The position numbers and the translations under genes are program-made. A DNA stretch of 8,472 nucleotides. It comes from Clostridia bacterium (GTDB lineage Bacteria > Bacillota > Clostridia > Oscillospirales > CAG-272). The DNA is taken from positions 1-8,472 of the forward strand of contig JAGALI010000146.1 of NCBI GenBank assembly GCA_017625275.1. The letters are read 5' to 3'. This document shows positions 1 through 7,316 of this stretch, one piece after another (positions within the stretch are counted from its first letter, which is position 1; each line of letters starts with the position of its first letter). The notes beneath the pieces were generated by a model that saw only the letters and a list, made by a program, of their open reading frames with translations, was not told the origin of the DNA and searched no databases.

Positions 1-951
1 CTCTGCATGCTTAACATTATTTTCCATAACAGCAAGATCTGTATTTAAATTAGAAAGAGTTGTGTTACATGCTCTAATCTCGCTATATATTCTATCAGCT
101 TCAATTTTTGTTTGACGGAACCTCTCAGCAAGCGCCATTTCCTGTGATTCAATTTGTTGCAAAGAATCGTTTGCCATTTCGAGCTCATGAGAGCTCATTT
201 TATAATCATTTGATAGCTTTTCGATGTCCTCTCTAGTTTTTTGTGAATCATAAATCCACAATGACACCTCCGCAATCTTTTTTCTTTCGTAAAGCTCAAA
301 ATACTTCTTAGCCTTTTCTGATTCTCTTTCGAGAGGGCCTACACGACTTTCAAGCTCGTGAAAAAGATCGGATACGCGATCCATATTTTCTTGAGTTTGC
401 TTAAGGTTTTTCTCGGCCTCATTTTTTTCATGCCTAATTTTTGAAATTCCAGCAGCCTCTTCGAAAATGTTTCTTCTATCCTCGCTCTTTTTGGATATAA
501 TTTCAGCAATTCTACCCTGACCAATAATAGAATACCCCTCACGTCCTACACCAGTATTCATAAACAACTGGTAAATATCAGTAAGTCTACATGGATTACG
601 ATTTATAAGGTATTCGCTCTTTCCTGCACGATAATATCTACGAGTAACAGTGATTTCATCATAAGGACTGTTAAGTCTACCTTTCTCAGATGAGTTATCG
701 AAGGTTACAGAAACCTCAGCATAGCTCATTGGCTTTCTTACCTCAGTTCCTATAAAAATTACATCCTCTAGCTTTGATCCACGAATATTCTTGGTAGAAA
801 GCTCTCCAAGAACCCATCTCATTGCGTCAGTAATGTTTGATTTACCGCTTCCGTTAGGTCCGACAATTACAGTTGCACCATCATCAAAGGTCAAAAGTGT
901 TTTATCTGGAAATGATTTGAAGCCTTGTAGCTCTAACGATTTAAGATGCAT
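1..951 (-). CDS. smc: SMC chromosome segregation/condensation ATPase, N-terminal part (runs off left edge)
   Basis: The frame is open for 317 codons from the ATG at 951 to base 1, with no stop, so only the N-terminal ATPase half-domain and the start of the coiled coil are present; full bacterial SMC is about 1,150-1,200 residues. Seen: Walker A GPNGSGKSN at residues 31-39, the arginine-finger (R-loop) motif IRG with R57, EDVIF at 62-66, TVTRRYYR at 101-108, the Q-loop IIGQGRI with Q145, and FEEAAGI at 163-169, followed by charged heptad-rich sequence typical of the arm. Known for the family: SMC dimerises through a hinge and, with ScpA and ScpB, forms the bacterial condensin that loads on DNA and folds and segregates chromosomes. 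The start is fixed by AAGGAGG seven bases upstream and lies two bases after the radical SAM stop, implying coupled translation. Position 51 is Leu where many SMCs have Gln (GELS, not GEQS). Confidence 0.97.
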   Translation of the reverse strand, partial: MHLKSLELQGFKSFPDKTLLTFDDGATVIVGPNGSGKSNITDAMRWVLGELSTKNIRGSKLEDVIFIGTEVRKPMSYAEVSVTFDNSSEKGRLNSPYDEITVTRRYYRAGKSEYLINRNPCRLTDIYQLFMNTGVGREGYSIIGQGRIAEIISKKSEDRRNIFEEAAGISKIRHEKNEAEKNLKQTQENMDRVSDLFHELESRVGPLERESEKAKKYFELYERKKIAEVSLWIYDSQKTREDIEKLSNDYKMSSHELEMANDSLQQIESQEMALAERFRQTKIEADRIYSEIRACNTTLSNLNTDLAVMENNVKHAE

Positions 952-953
952 TG

Positions 954-1964
954 TCAGTCCTCCTTTTCTGTGATTTTTATATCATACGCATTAAGGGCAT
1001 CGCTTTCACAAACTTTAATACACTTAATGCCATATTGCTCTTTTAGTTTTAAAATATTTTTCTTTTTATTTCCAACTATTTGCGAAACAGCTCCCTTAGA
1101 GCAATAAATAATTATACTCTTAGACGCCATGCCTTCTTTGATTTTTGATGAAATGAGATTGTAGTATAGCTCACTTTTTATCATTTCACCAATAGATGGA
1201 TGATTTGGGCCAACCATAAAGCAGGTGTTAGAGTGCAAATTTTCACTTTCGCACAATCCAATTCTAATACAAGGAACTCTGCTATCGACAAATACTTTAA
1301 GTGCCTTAGCACCACGAAAAATCGCCTCGTCAAGCGTAAGAGGGATATATTGTCCCTCTGTAGTAAGTTGTGCAAGCTCAGTTTGCTGAAAAACCAATGT
1401 TGGATATATTCTAGCTCCAGAAGCACCATTTCTGCAAATAAATTCAGCGCACCTGATTTCGTCTTTAATTGTCGCTGTAGGCAAGCCTATCATCATTTGA
1501 CCAACAAACGGTATTTTTCTTTTATTCAAAAGATTTATTGCGTCTTTAGTATCCTGTGATGTGTGCCCTCTTTTTAAATACTTCAACACATCATCATTCA
1601 TAGATTGAATTCCAAGCTCAACACAGCTTATAGTATAAGCAGAAAGAATATCTAATATTTCCTCATTTATGTAATCAGGACGGGTTGACATTCTAATAGA
1701 GATAACTCTTCCAGAATCAACATATCCTTGTGCTATATTTAAAAGTCGTATCATAAGACTTCTATCAATTCCCGTAAAAGAACCACCAAAAAAAGCTATT
1801 TCAGCGTCTTGTCCTTCAATAGTAGTTAAAACCTCTTCTATTTGTTCCACTACCTTTTGCTCATCAAAAGCCATTGTTCCAGAAATATATCTTTGATTGC
1901 AAAAAATGCATTGATTTGGGCAACCCAAATGAGGAATAAATATAGGTATGTTTATATGTCCCAT
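954..1964 (-). CDS. Elp3-like radical SAM protein of unknown function
   Basis: This encodes a 336-residue radical S-adenosylmethionine enzyme. Seen: the [4Fe-4S] cluster motif C15-x3-C19-x2-C22 within PHLGCPNQCIFCNQ, the SAM-binding FFGGSFTG at 58-65, the STRPDYI motif at 93-99, and VELGIQSMNDDVLKYLKRGH at 115-134, all typical of the Elp3/oxygen-independent coproporphyrinogen oxidase-like branch. The C-terminal part (about 200-336) resembles the radical SAM C-terminal extension, but no GNAT acetyltransferase domain follows, so it is not a full Elp3. From knowledge of the family, a gene of this type commonly lies between rnc and smc in Clostridia and has no established substrate; a tRNA- or RNA-related role is only inferred. 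It overlaps the end of rnc by 13 bases and its stop is two bases from the smc start. No good Shine-Dalgarno precedes the ATG, so translation probably depends on ribosomes finishing rnc. Cytosolic. Confidence 0.9.
   Translation of the reverse strand: MGHINIPIFIPHLGCPNQCIFCNQRYISGTMAFDEQKVVEQIEEVLTTIEGQDAEIAFFGGSFTGIDRSLMIRLLNIAQGYVDSGRVISIRMSTRPDYINEEILDILSAYTISCVELGIQSMNDDVLKYLKRGHTSQDTKDAINLLNKRKIPFVGQMMIGLPTATIKDEIRCAEFICRNGASGARIYPTLVFQQTELAQLTTEGQYIPLTLDEAIFRGAKALKVFVDSRVPCIRIGLCESENLHSNTCFMVGPNHPSIGEMIKSELYYNLISSKIKEGMASKSIIIYCSKGAVSQIVGNKKKNILKLKEQYGIKCIKVCESDALNAYDIKITEKED
959..965 (-). promoter_or_regulatory. smc ribosome binding site embedded in the upstream gene
   Basis: AAGGAGG sits seven bases before the smc ATG and is entirely inside the last codons (Glu-Lys-Glu-Asp) of the radical SAM gene. 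It is a near-perfect anti-Shine-Dalgarno match, fixes the smc start at 951, and ties smc translation to the upstream reading frame. Confidence 0.9.
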
Positions 1965-2680
1965 TTTACATCAAACAAAATGCAAGCTTCCTTAGCTGCA
2001 AGCTGCTCAGCCTCTCTTTTGTTTCTTCCTGTGCCTTTTCCAATAACATTTGAATTTAAGCGCACCTCAACATCAAAAAGTTTCTCGTGATCTGGTCCAC
2101 GCTCTGCTACACAAGCATATGTAAGTCTTTCCTTACTACTAGCTTGAATGAATTGCTGGAGAGCCGTTTTATAATCTCTGTTTATTTCGTTTTTAGATGC
2201 CTCTTCAATTTCTTCTAAAATTAGTGGCAAAAGAAATTTTGAAACTGCTTCCTTTGAATGCGAGGAATCAAGGTAAATAGCAGCCAATATTGCCTCAAAA
2301 GCATTTTCAAGAATCTTTTGGTTTGTTCTACCATTTTCTTCTTCTCCTTTACCAAGAAGCAAATATGCACCTAAATTAATTTTTTCGGCTAGCATAGCTA
2401 AAGATTTAGAGCAAACAACTGATGCCCTAACCTTTGTCAAATAGCCCTCAGGACTATCCTTAAATCTGTCATAAATATACTCACTTGTTATAAGAGACAA
2501 AACACTATCACCTAAAAACTCTAATCTCTCATTAAACTCGCATTTTAGCTTCTTTCCATGTATTCTTTGCTCGTTTGCATAGGAAGAATGAGTAAGCGCA
2601 GCTTTTAATATTGAATTGTCGTTAAATTTATAGCCTATTGTTTTTTCAAGCATTTCAATAGGTAACGGATATTCAGACAT
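1952..2680 (-). CDS. rnc: Ribonuclease III
   Basis: RNase III (242 residues, usual length) cleaves double-stranded RNA, including the stems that release 16S and 23S rRNA precursors. Seen: the signature NERLEFLGDSVL at residues 50-61 with acidic residues E51, E54 and D58, E78 in PEGYLTKVRASVV, and ENAFEAILAAIYLD at 125-138 carrying the catalytic Glu (E129); then a double-stranded-RNA-binding domain at about 168-236 (DYKTALQQ..., GKGTGRNKREAEQLAAKEA). The residue aligned with E. coli Asp114, a metal ligand, is Asn126 here (codon AAT). The ATG at 2680 has AAGGAG six bases upstream, immediately after the plsX stop, so the start is secure. The 3' end overlaps the radical SAM gene by 13 bases. The order plsX-rnc-smc matches Bacillota, except that acpP, often found between plsX and rnc, is absent. 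Confidence 0.97.
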   Translation of the reverse strand: MSEYPLPIEMLEKTIGYKFNDNSILKAALTHSSYANEQRIHGKKLKCEFNERLEFLGDSVLSLITSEYIYDRFKDSPEGYLTKVRASVVCSKSLAMLAEKINLGAYLLLGKGEEENGRTNQKILENAFEAILAAIYLDSSHSKEAVSKFLLPLILEEIEEASKNEINRDYKTALQQFIQASSKERLTYACVAERGPDHEKLFDVEVRLNSNVIGKGTGRNKREAEQLAAKEACILFDVKWDI

Positions 2681-2686
2681 TTTAAG

Positions 2687-2692
2687 CTCCTT
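2687..2692 (-). promoter_or_regulatory. rnc ribosome binding site
   Basis: AAGGAG lies six bases before the rnc ATG and directly abuts the plsX stop codon, filling the 12-base gap between the two genes. It supports the start at 2680 and leaves no room for a promoter or terminator at this junction. Confidence 0.9.
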
Positions 2693-3685
2693 TTATTTTA
2701 AATCTTTTGCTACATCCTGAATTATATTAGACCTAGAATACTCAATAGCCTGTCTAATTGCAGTCTTGATTTCCTTAGCCTTTGAGCTTCCATGGGCTTT
2801 AATTACCGGCTTAGATAAGCCTAGCAATGGAGCTCCACCATATTCTGATGCATCCATTTCTTTTTTGAATTTTTTGATTTTCTTTTTAAATGTAAAGAGG
2901 TAAGAAAGCTTTGTGAAAATATTTGATTTGAATATTTCGGTAAGCTTTCTACCAATAAACTTGCCCATTCCCTCGGCAAATTTAAGAGTTATGTTTCCTG
3001 TGAATCCGTCTGTTACTAAAACATCACAGGGAGATGTTGGTATTTCCTTAGATTCAATATTTCCAACAAAATTTATTGTGTTGTTGTTTTTAAGCAATGA
3101 ATATGCTTCGCAAATCGTTGGTGTGCCCTTGTGCTCCTCTGTTCCGTTATTCAAAAGACCAACTCTAGGATTTTCAACGCCAAATACCTTTTTCATATAT
3201 GCAGAGCCAATTAATGCCCATTGAAGAAGTAAATCTGGAGTAACAACAGGATTAGCACCGGAATCCAATAACAAAATCGGAGGATTAAAGGGCAAAATTG
3301 CTCCAATAGCACTGCGTCTTACGCCCTTGATTTTTCTAACGATAAGAGTTGAAGCCGTATGCAAAGCACCCGTGCTTCCAGCACTAACAAAAGCATCTCC
3401 CTTGTCGTCCTTCAACAATCTAAGTCCTACAGCCATTGAGCTATCACTTTTTTCCTTCATAACAACCATTGGATCATCTTCCATTGACACAGCAACATCT
3501 GTGTGAACAATAGATATATTATCCGTAAAGGTCATCTCAAGTTCTTTTGCACAATCTCGAATTTTTGTTTCATCGCCAACGAGTGTTATATTTATATTTT
3601 TATATTCAAGAGCAGCGTCTAAAGCACCCTTTACAACCTGTAAAGGAGCGTTATCTCCACCCATTGCATCAACTACTATATTCAT
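2693..3685 (-). CDS. plsX: Phosphate acyltransferase PlsX
   Basis: PlsX makes acyl-phosphate from acyl-ACP and inorganic phosphate, the acyl donor that PlsY uses to begin phospholipid synthesis; it is a peripheral membrane enzyme. Seen in 330 residues (family usual about 330-350): DAMGGDNAP at 6-14, SAGSTGA at 101-107, DSGAN at 141-145, GLLNNGTEEHKG at 176-187, DVLVTDGFTGN at 221-231, and YGGAPLLGL at 282-290. A lysine-rich stretch (about 265-275) precedes the last motif. The frame stays open to 3772, but family homology begins exactly at MNIVVDAMGG, and AAAGGG stands six bases ahead of that ATG, so 3685 is chosen; the longer version would also overlap topA. It lies 34 bases after topA and 12 before rnc. 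Neither fabD/fabG/acpP nor rpmF/fapR, frequent plsX partners, is next to it. Confidence 0.96.
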   Translation of the reverse strand: MNIVVDAMGGDNAPLQVVKGALDAALEYKNINITLVGDETKIRDCAKELEMTFTDNISIVHTDVAVSMEDDPMVVMKEKSDSSMAVGLRLLKDDKGDAFVSAGSTGALHTASTLIVRKIKGVRRSAIGAILPFNPPILLLDSGANPVVTPDLLLQWALIGSAYMKKVFGVENPRVGLLNNGTEEHKGTPTICEAYSLLKNNNTINFVGNIESKEIPTSPCDVLVTDGFTGNITLKFAEGMGKFIGRKLTEIFKSNIFTKLSYLFTFKKKIKKFKKEMDASEYGGAPLLGLSKPVIKAHGSSKAKEIKTAIRQAIEYSRSNIIQDVAKDLK

Positions 3686-3691
3686 GCAAAT

Positions 3692-3697
3692 CCCTTT
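3692..3697 (-). promoter_or_regulatory. plsX ribosome binding site (decides the start)
   Basis: AAAGGG lies six bases upstream of the ATG at 3685, inside the 34-base topA-plsX gap. It supports the shorter PlsX and argues against the in-frame upstream ATG at 3772, which lies inside topA. Confidence 0.8.
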
Positions 3698-3719
3698 CTT
3701 TAACACTATCCAGGACTTG

Positions 3720-5981
3720 TTATTTTGTTCCTCTAGCTTTATATGAGCATTTTGGATTACTACAAACCTCAAATCCTGTCTTTTTCTTTAAAATTATTTC
3801 TCCACACTCAGGACATTTTTTGTTAGTTGGCAAATCCCATGTGGAAAAATCGCATTCAGGATACTTAATACAGCTATAAAACTGCTTATTACCCTTACCA
3901 ATCTTTGATACAATGTCTTCACCACACTTTGGACATTTTACGCCGATTGCATCTACCTTAGCCTTAGTAAATTTGCATTTTGGATAATTAGAGCAAGCAT
4001 AAAAATCTCCAAATTGACCATGCCTTATAACGACATCAGCACCACAAAGCTCACATTTAAAGTCTGCAACCTCTGGCTTATGTTGCTCAGCAATCGTTCC
4101 GTCCTTATTAAGCGTCTTTGTATTTTTGCACTTTGGATAATTTGGACAAGCGGCAAATTTGCCAAAGCGCCCATTTTTTATAATCATTTTTTCGCCACAT
4201 TTTTCACAAATAATATTGGTTTCTTCCTTTGGAACCTCAATTACATGATCAGAAAGTGACTTGTTAGCCTTGTCAAGCTCAACTGAAAATCCCTTGTAGA
4301 AATCAGACAATACTTCCTCAAGAGTTTCTTTTCCGCTTGCAATTGTGTCAAGTCTATTTTCCATAATAGCAGTAAACTTGTAGTCAACAATATCAGGAAA
4401 ATGCTCATTCATAATAGTGGTAGTAACCTCTCCAAGAGGAGTTGGCTTCAAATACCTACCATCTCTTGAAACGTATCCTCTAGCAATAATAACTGTAATA
4501 ATAGGAGTATATGTGCTAGGACGGCCAATACCCTTTTCTTCAAGGAATTTAATAAGCGTTGCCTCATCAAACCTCAAGGGTGGCTCTGTAAAATGCTGCT
4601 CTGCATCTATCTTTTTAGCCTTTAGAACTTCATTTTCAGCTATTGATGGGATTTTTGCATTCTTTTCCGGATCAAAAGCGTCATCTGCGGACATTTGTGT
4701 CGTATCATTTGTTTCCTCGTAAATAGTCATATATCCAAGAAAATCAACTGTATATCCACTTGAACGGAAAATGTATCCATTATTTTCAAAATCAACAACA
4801 ACCGTATTGATTTTTGCAGAAGCCATTTGGCTAGCTACAAACCTTTCCCATATAAGCTTATAAAGCTTGAATTGATCAGTTGTCAAATGCTTTCTTATTT
4901 TCTGTGGCTCAAGCTCAACATTAGATGGTCTAATCGCTTCGTGCGCATCTTGAGCATTTAGCTTTGATTTATAGATTCTTAACTTATCGGGAAAATATTC
5001 TTTGCCATATTTTTTTACAATAAAATCCTTAGCAGCCAGCTGCGCCTCTTGTGAAATCCTAAGAGAGTCAGTACGCATATAGGTAATAAGACCCTGGACT
5101 CCTCCAAGCTCAGCACCTAGATTTATTCCTTCATAAAGCTCTTGTGCAAGCTTCATTGTCTTTTGAGATTGGAAATTAAACTTTCTAGAAGCCTCTTGCT
5201 GCAATGTTGAAGTTATAAAAGGTGGGGCTGGCAATTTAGTTTTCTTGCCTTTTTTTATTTCATGCACCTTGAATTCGCCATTTTTAACCGCTTCAAGAAT
5301 CTCGTTTGTCTCGTTTTCACTCTTTAAGGTTAGTTTTTTTGTTTTAGTACCATAGAAGCGAGCAGAAACACTTTTTCTCTTTGAATCAATCAAATTCGCA
5401 TCAACTGTCCAAAATTCAACTGGCTTAAAACGCTTAATTTCTTCTTCTCTTTCAACTATAATTTTTGTGGCAACAGATTGTACTCTTCCTGCGGAAAGAC
5501 CACTTTTTACTGTTTTCCAAAGAACTGGGCTAACCTTATAGCCAACTATTCTATCCAAAAATCTTCTAGCTTGCTGAGAGTTTACAAGATCTATATCAAT
5601 ATCTCTAGGATGCTTTATAGCTTCTTTGATTGCGCTTTTTGTAATCTCATTAAAAGATATTCTCTTTGCTTTATTACTGTACTCGCCAAGAACTGATGCC
5701 AAATGCCATGAAATAGCCTCTCCCTCACGGTCAGGGTCAGTTGCGAAGAAAATTTTATCAGCCTTTTTGGCTTCTTTTTTTAATTCCTTTATAACATCGC
5801 CCTTTCCACGAATGTTAATATAATGAGCTTCAAAGCCATTATCTATGTCTATTCCAAGAGTAGATTTTGGTAAATCTCTAACATGTCCAATAGACGCTAT
5901 AACTTTATATTTAGATCCTAAATAATTTTTTACTGTACCGATTTTGCCGGGTGATTCCAAAATCACAAGGTTGTTTGCCAT
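3720..5981 (-). CDS. topA: DNA topoisomerase I (type IA)
   Basis: Topoisomerase I relaxes negative supercoils by nicking and passing single strands through a 5'-phosphotyrosine link, with Mg2+. Seen in 753 residues: Toprim domain with ESPGK at 9-13 (E9) and the acidic motif TDPDREGEA at 81-89 (D82, D84, E86); SAGRVQSVA at 164-172; catalytic Y301 in YMRTDS (301-306); DAHEAIRP at 345-352; and GIGRPSTY at 484-491. The C-terminus has four zinc ribbons with four cysteines each: C592/595/612/618, C643/646/663/669, C683/686/704/710 and C723/726/740/745. The frame extends up to 6041 inside dprA, but family homology starts at MANNLVILESPGK and AAAGGA stands seven bases before that ATG, so 5981 is preferred. 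It begins 22 bases after dprA, a frequent pair in Bacillota, and is followed by plsX. Confidence 0.97.
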   Translation of the reverse strand: MANNLVILESPGKIGTVKNYLGSKYKVIASIGHVRDLPKSTLGIDIDNGFEAHYINIRGKGDVIKELKKEAKKADKIFFATDPDREGEAISWHLASVLGEYSNKAKRISFNEITKSAIKEAIKHPRDIDIDLVNSQQARRFLDRIVGYKVSPVLWKTVKSGLSAGRVQSVATKIIVEREEEIKRFKPVEFWTVDANLIDSKRKSVSARFYGTKTKKLTLKSENETNEILEAVKNGEFKVHEIKKGKKTKLPAPPFITSTLQQEASRKFNFQSQKTMKLAQELYEGINLGAELGGVQGLITYMRTDSLRISQEAQLAAKDFIVKKYGKEYFPDKLRIYKSKLNAQDAHEAIRPSNVELEPQKIRKHLTTDQFKLYKLIWERFVASQMASAKINTVVVDFENNGYIFRSSGYTVDFLGYMTIYEETNDTTQMSADDAFDPEKNAKIPSIAENEVLKAKKIDAEQHFTEPPLRFDEATLIKFLEEKGIGRPSTYTPIITVIIARGYVSRDGRYLKPTPLGEVTTTIMNEHFPDIVDYKFTAIMENRLDTIASGKETLEEVLSDFYKGFSVELDKANKSLSDHVIEVPKEETNIICEKCGEKMIIKNGRFGKFAACPNYPKCKNTKTLNKDGTIAEQHKPEVADFKCELCGADVVIRHGQFGDFYACSNYPKCKFTKAKVDAIGVKCPKCGEDIVSKIGKGNKQFYSCIKYPECDFSTWDLPTNKKCPECGEIILKKKTGFEVCSNPKCSYKARGTK

Positions 5982-5988
5982 GGGGATA

Positions 5989-5994
5989 TCCTTT
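5989..5994 (-). promoter_or_regulatory. topA ribosome binding site (decides the start)
   Basis: AAAGGA lies seven bases before the ATG at 5981, within the 22-base gap after dprA. It supports the 753-residue TopA and not a version 20 residues longer that would begin inside dprA. Confidence 0.8.
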
Positions 5995-6003
5995 CGATTT
6001 CGA

Positions 6004-7254
6004 TTATTTCTTTGCAAAAAATCCGCCAGAAATTTCTTCAACTGCGCCTTCGATTGAGAGCATCGTCATGCTAGCAGCAATTTCTGCGGCTGATAAGCCT
6101 GTCTTCTCGACAAGCTCATCTATATGATGGGTTACTCCTTTTTCCATAACCTCATATAGCTTTAATTGATTTGGTGAGAAGATTGCTTGGTCAAGAACTA
6201 TCTCTGGTGTTTCCTCAATTATCTCATCAAACTTACGAATACTTTTTCTTATTTTCTTTTTCTTCTCTTTGGATTTTTCGTATAAATCCTCTTTGTTATT
6301 TTCTTCGGAAGCAATTTTAAGTGCTCCTTTTGAAAATGTCGGACGAATTTTCGCTTTAGTAAAGTTTATCTTTTCTCTAAACTCAGGCAAAAATCCCTCT
6401 AAAATTTCCACCGCATTTCTTACAAGCACTGCCTCATTAGTTTTAATAAGAGTATTTGTACCACTGCTTGTATGCATTCTAGCAGGACCTGGTAAAGCGA
6501 ACAACGGCTTCTCCTGCTCGAGTGCCATTCGTGCAGTAATCATTGCACCGCTATCTATTGAAGCCTCAATAACTACCGTTCCGTTAGAAATTGCACTTAT
6601 TATTCTGTTTCTAACAGGAAAATGATAGCCGTTTGGTGGCGTATGAGGCGGGTATTCGGTTATTACTGCTCCATAATCTATTATTTTATTCATTAGAGTT
6701 CTGTTTTCGCGTGGATATACGATATCGATTCCACAGCCTAAAACAGCAACCGTTGTTCCTAGTGCATTTATTGTGCCGATAGCTACAGTTGAATCAATTC
6801 CCCTCGCCATACCACTTACGGTTATTGCCCCGCCCTTAGATAAGGTGTAACCGAGGTCAAATGCCATTTTTTGTCCGTAAGCTGTCATAGATCTAGTTCC
6901 GACAACAGATATAGACAATTCCTCATCGAAATTTGGCATTTCTCCCTTACAGTAAAGAACTGCTGGAAAATTGCGAAGCTTTTTTAATGCAGAAGGATAA
7001 TTAACATCTGAATATGTGATAATTTGAACCTCATTTTGCTCACACCATTCGCGAACCTCTATTGCATGCTCAAGATTTTTATTGAGTAGCTTTCTTTTGT
7101 CCGTCGGACTTATGCCAGCAATAAGATCCATATCGTGGTCATCACACGAATAGATATTTTCAATATTGTCAAAATAACGAATCAAATCTCTATAAAGTCT
7201 AGAGCCTGCGCCAAAATGTAACGAAAGCCATAACCACAAAAGCGATTTATCCAT
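6004..7254 (-). CDS. dprA: DNA-processing protein DprA (Smf)
   Basis: DprA binds incoming single-stranded DNA during natural transformation and loads RecA onto it; many non-competent bacteria also carry it. Seen in 416 residues: a helical N-terminal region, then the Rossmann-like domain with VGTR at 118-121, SGMARGID at 147-154, GCGIDIVYPRENR at 173-185, TEYPP at 199-203, FPVRNRIIS at 212-220, SGAMITARMALEQ at 235-247 and LPGP at 254-257. A lysine/glutamate-rich linker (about 295-355, core KSKEKKKKIRK) leads to a C-terminal winged-helix domain (about 358-412). An in-frame ATG also exists at 7266, but GGAG lies six bases ahead of the ATG at 7254 and nothing suitable precedes 7266, so the shorter form is chosen. 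The usual FPxRNRIISG reads IISA here. It is the first gene after the promoter at 7288-7316 and is followed by topA 22 bases on. Confidence 0.95.
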   Translation of the reverse strand: MDKSLLWLWLSLHFGAGSRLYRDLIRYFDNIENIYSCDDHDMDLIAGISPTDKRKLLNKNLEHAIEVREWCEQNEVQIITYSDVNYPSALKKLRNFPAVLYCKGEMPNFDEELSISVVGTRSMTAYGQKMAFDLGYTLSKGGAITVSGMARGIDSTVAIGTINALGTTVAVLGCGIDIVYPRENRTLMNKIIDYGAVITEYPPHTPPNGYHFPVRNRIISAISNGTVVIEASIDSGAMITARMALEQEKPLFALPGPARMHTSSGTNTLIKTNEAVLVRNAVEILEGFLPEFREKINFTKAKIRPTFSKGALKIASEENNKEDLYEKSKEKKKKIRKSIRKFDEIIEETPEIVLDQAIFSPNQLKLYEVMEKGVTHHIDELVEKTGLSAAEIAASMTMLSIEGAVEEISGGFFAKK

Positions 7255-7260
7255 ATCCAA

Positions 7261-7264
7261 CTCC
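7261..7264 (-). promoter_or_regulatory. dprA ribosome binding site (decides the start)
   Basis: GGAG lies six bases before the ATG at 7254. It overlaps the alternative ATG at 7266 (ATGGAG...), so that upstream codon would use part of this site as coding sequence and lacks a site of its own. Confidence 0.75.
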
Positions 7265-7287
7265 ATATAAATATTATAATATATTAT

Positions 7288-7316
7288 ATAATAACATTTA
7301 TAAAAAGAATTGTCAA
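7288..7316 (-). promoter_or_regulatory. SigA-type promoter for dprA-topA-plsX-rnc-radical SAM-smc
   Basis: A perfect -35 TTGACA (7316-7311) is followed by exactly 17 bases and then TATTAT (7293-7288), five of six matches to the -10 consensus, with an extended-10 TG one base upstream (TGTTATTAT). Transcription would start near 7281, giving a 5' leader of about 27 bases before the dprA ATG at 7254. No other strong promoter was seen between here and smc, and the downstream genes are packed within 34 bases of each other, so this promoter probably serves the whole run. Assignment to the housekeeping sigma factor is by consensus only. Confidence 0.8.

Noticed and set aside
423..429. Run of seven A in the smc coding strand as a possible frameshift site
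   Set aside because: The frame continues with normal SMC sequence on both sides, and no hairpin or alternative product was evident.
339..542. Minus-strand open frame of 67 codons
   Set aside because: It lies in another frame within smc, whose frame is continuous and matches SMC motifs throughout this stretch.
1200..1559. Plus-strand open frame of 119 codons inside the radical SAM gene
   Set aside because: Low-complexity shadow of the conserved minus-strand gene, with no recognisable domain.
6269..6625. Plus-strand open frame of 118 codons inside dprA
   Set aside because: Antisense to conserved DprA motifs, with no supporting signals.
7271..7293. Possible plus-strand promoter or hairpin in the AT-rich gap
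   Set aside because: TATAAT-like strings are expected by chance in A/T-only sequence, and no plus-strand gene follows.
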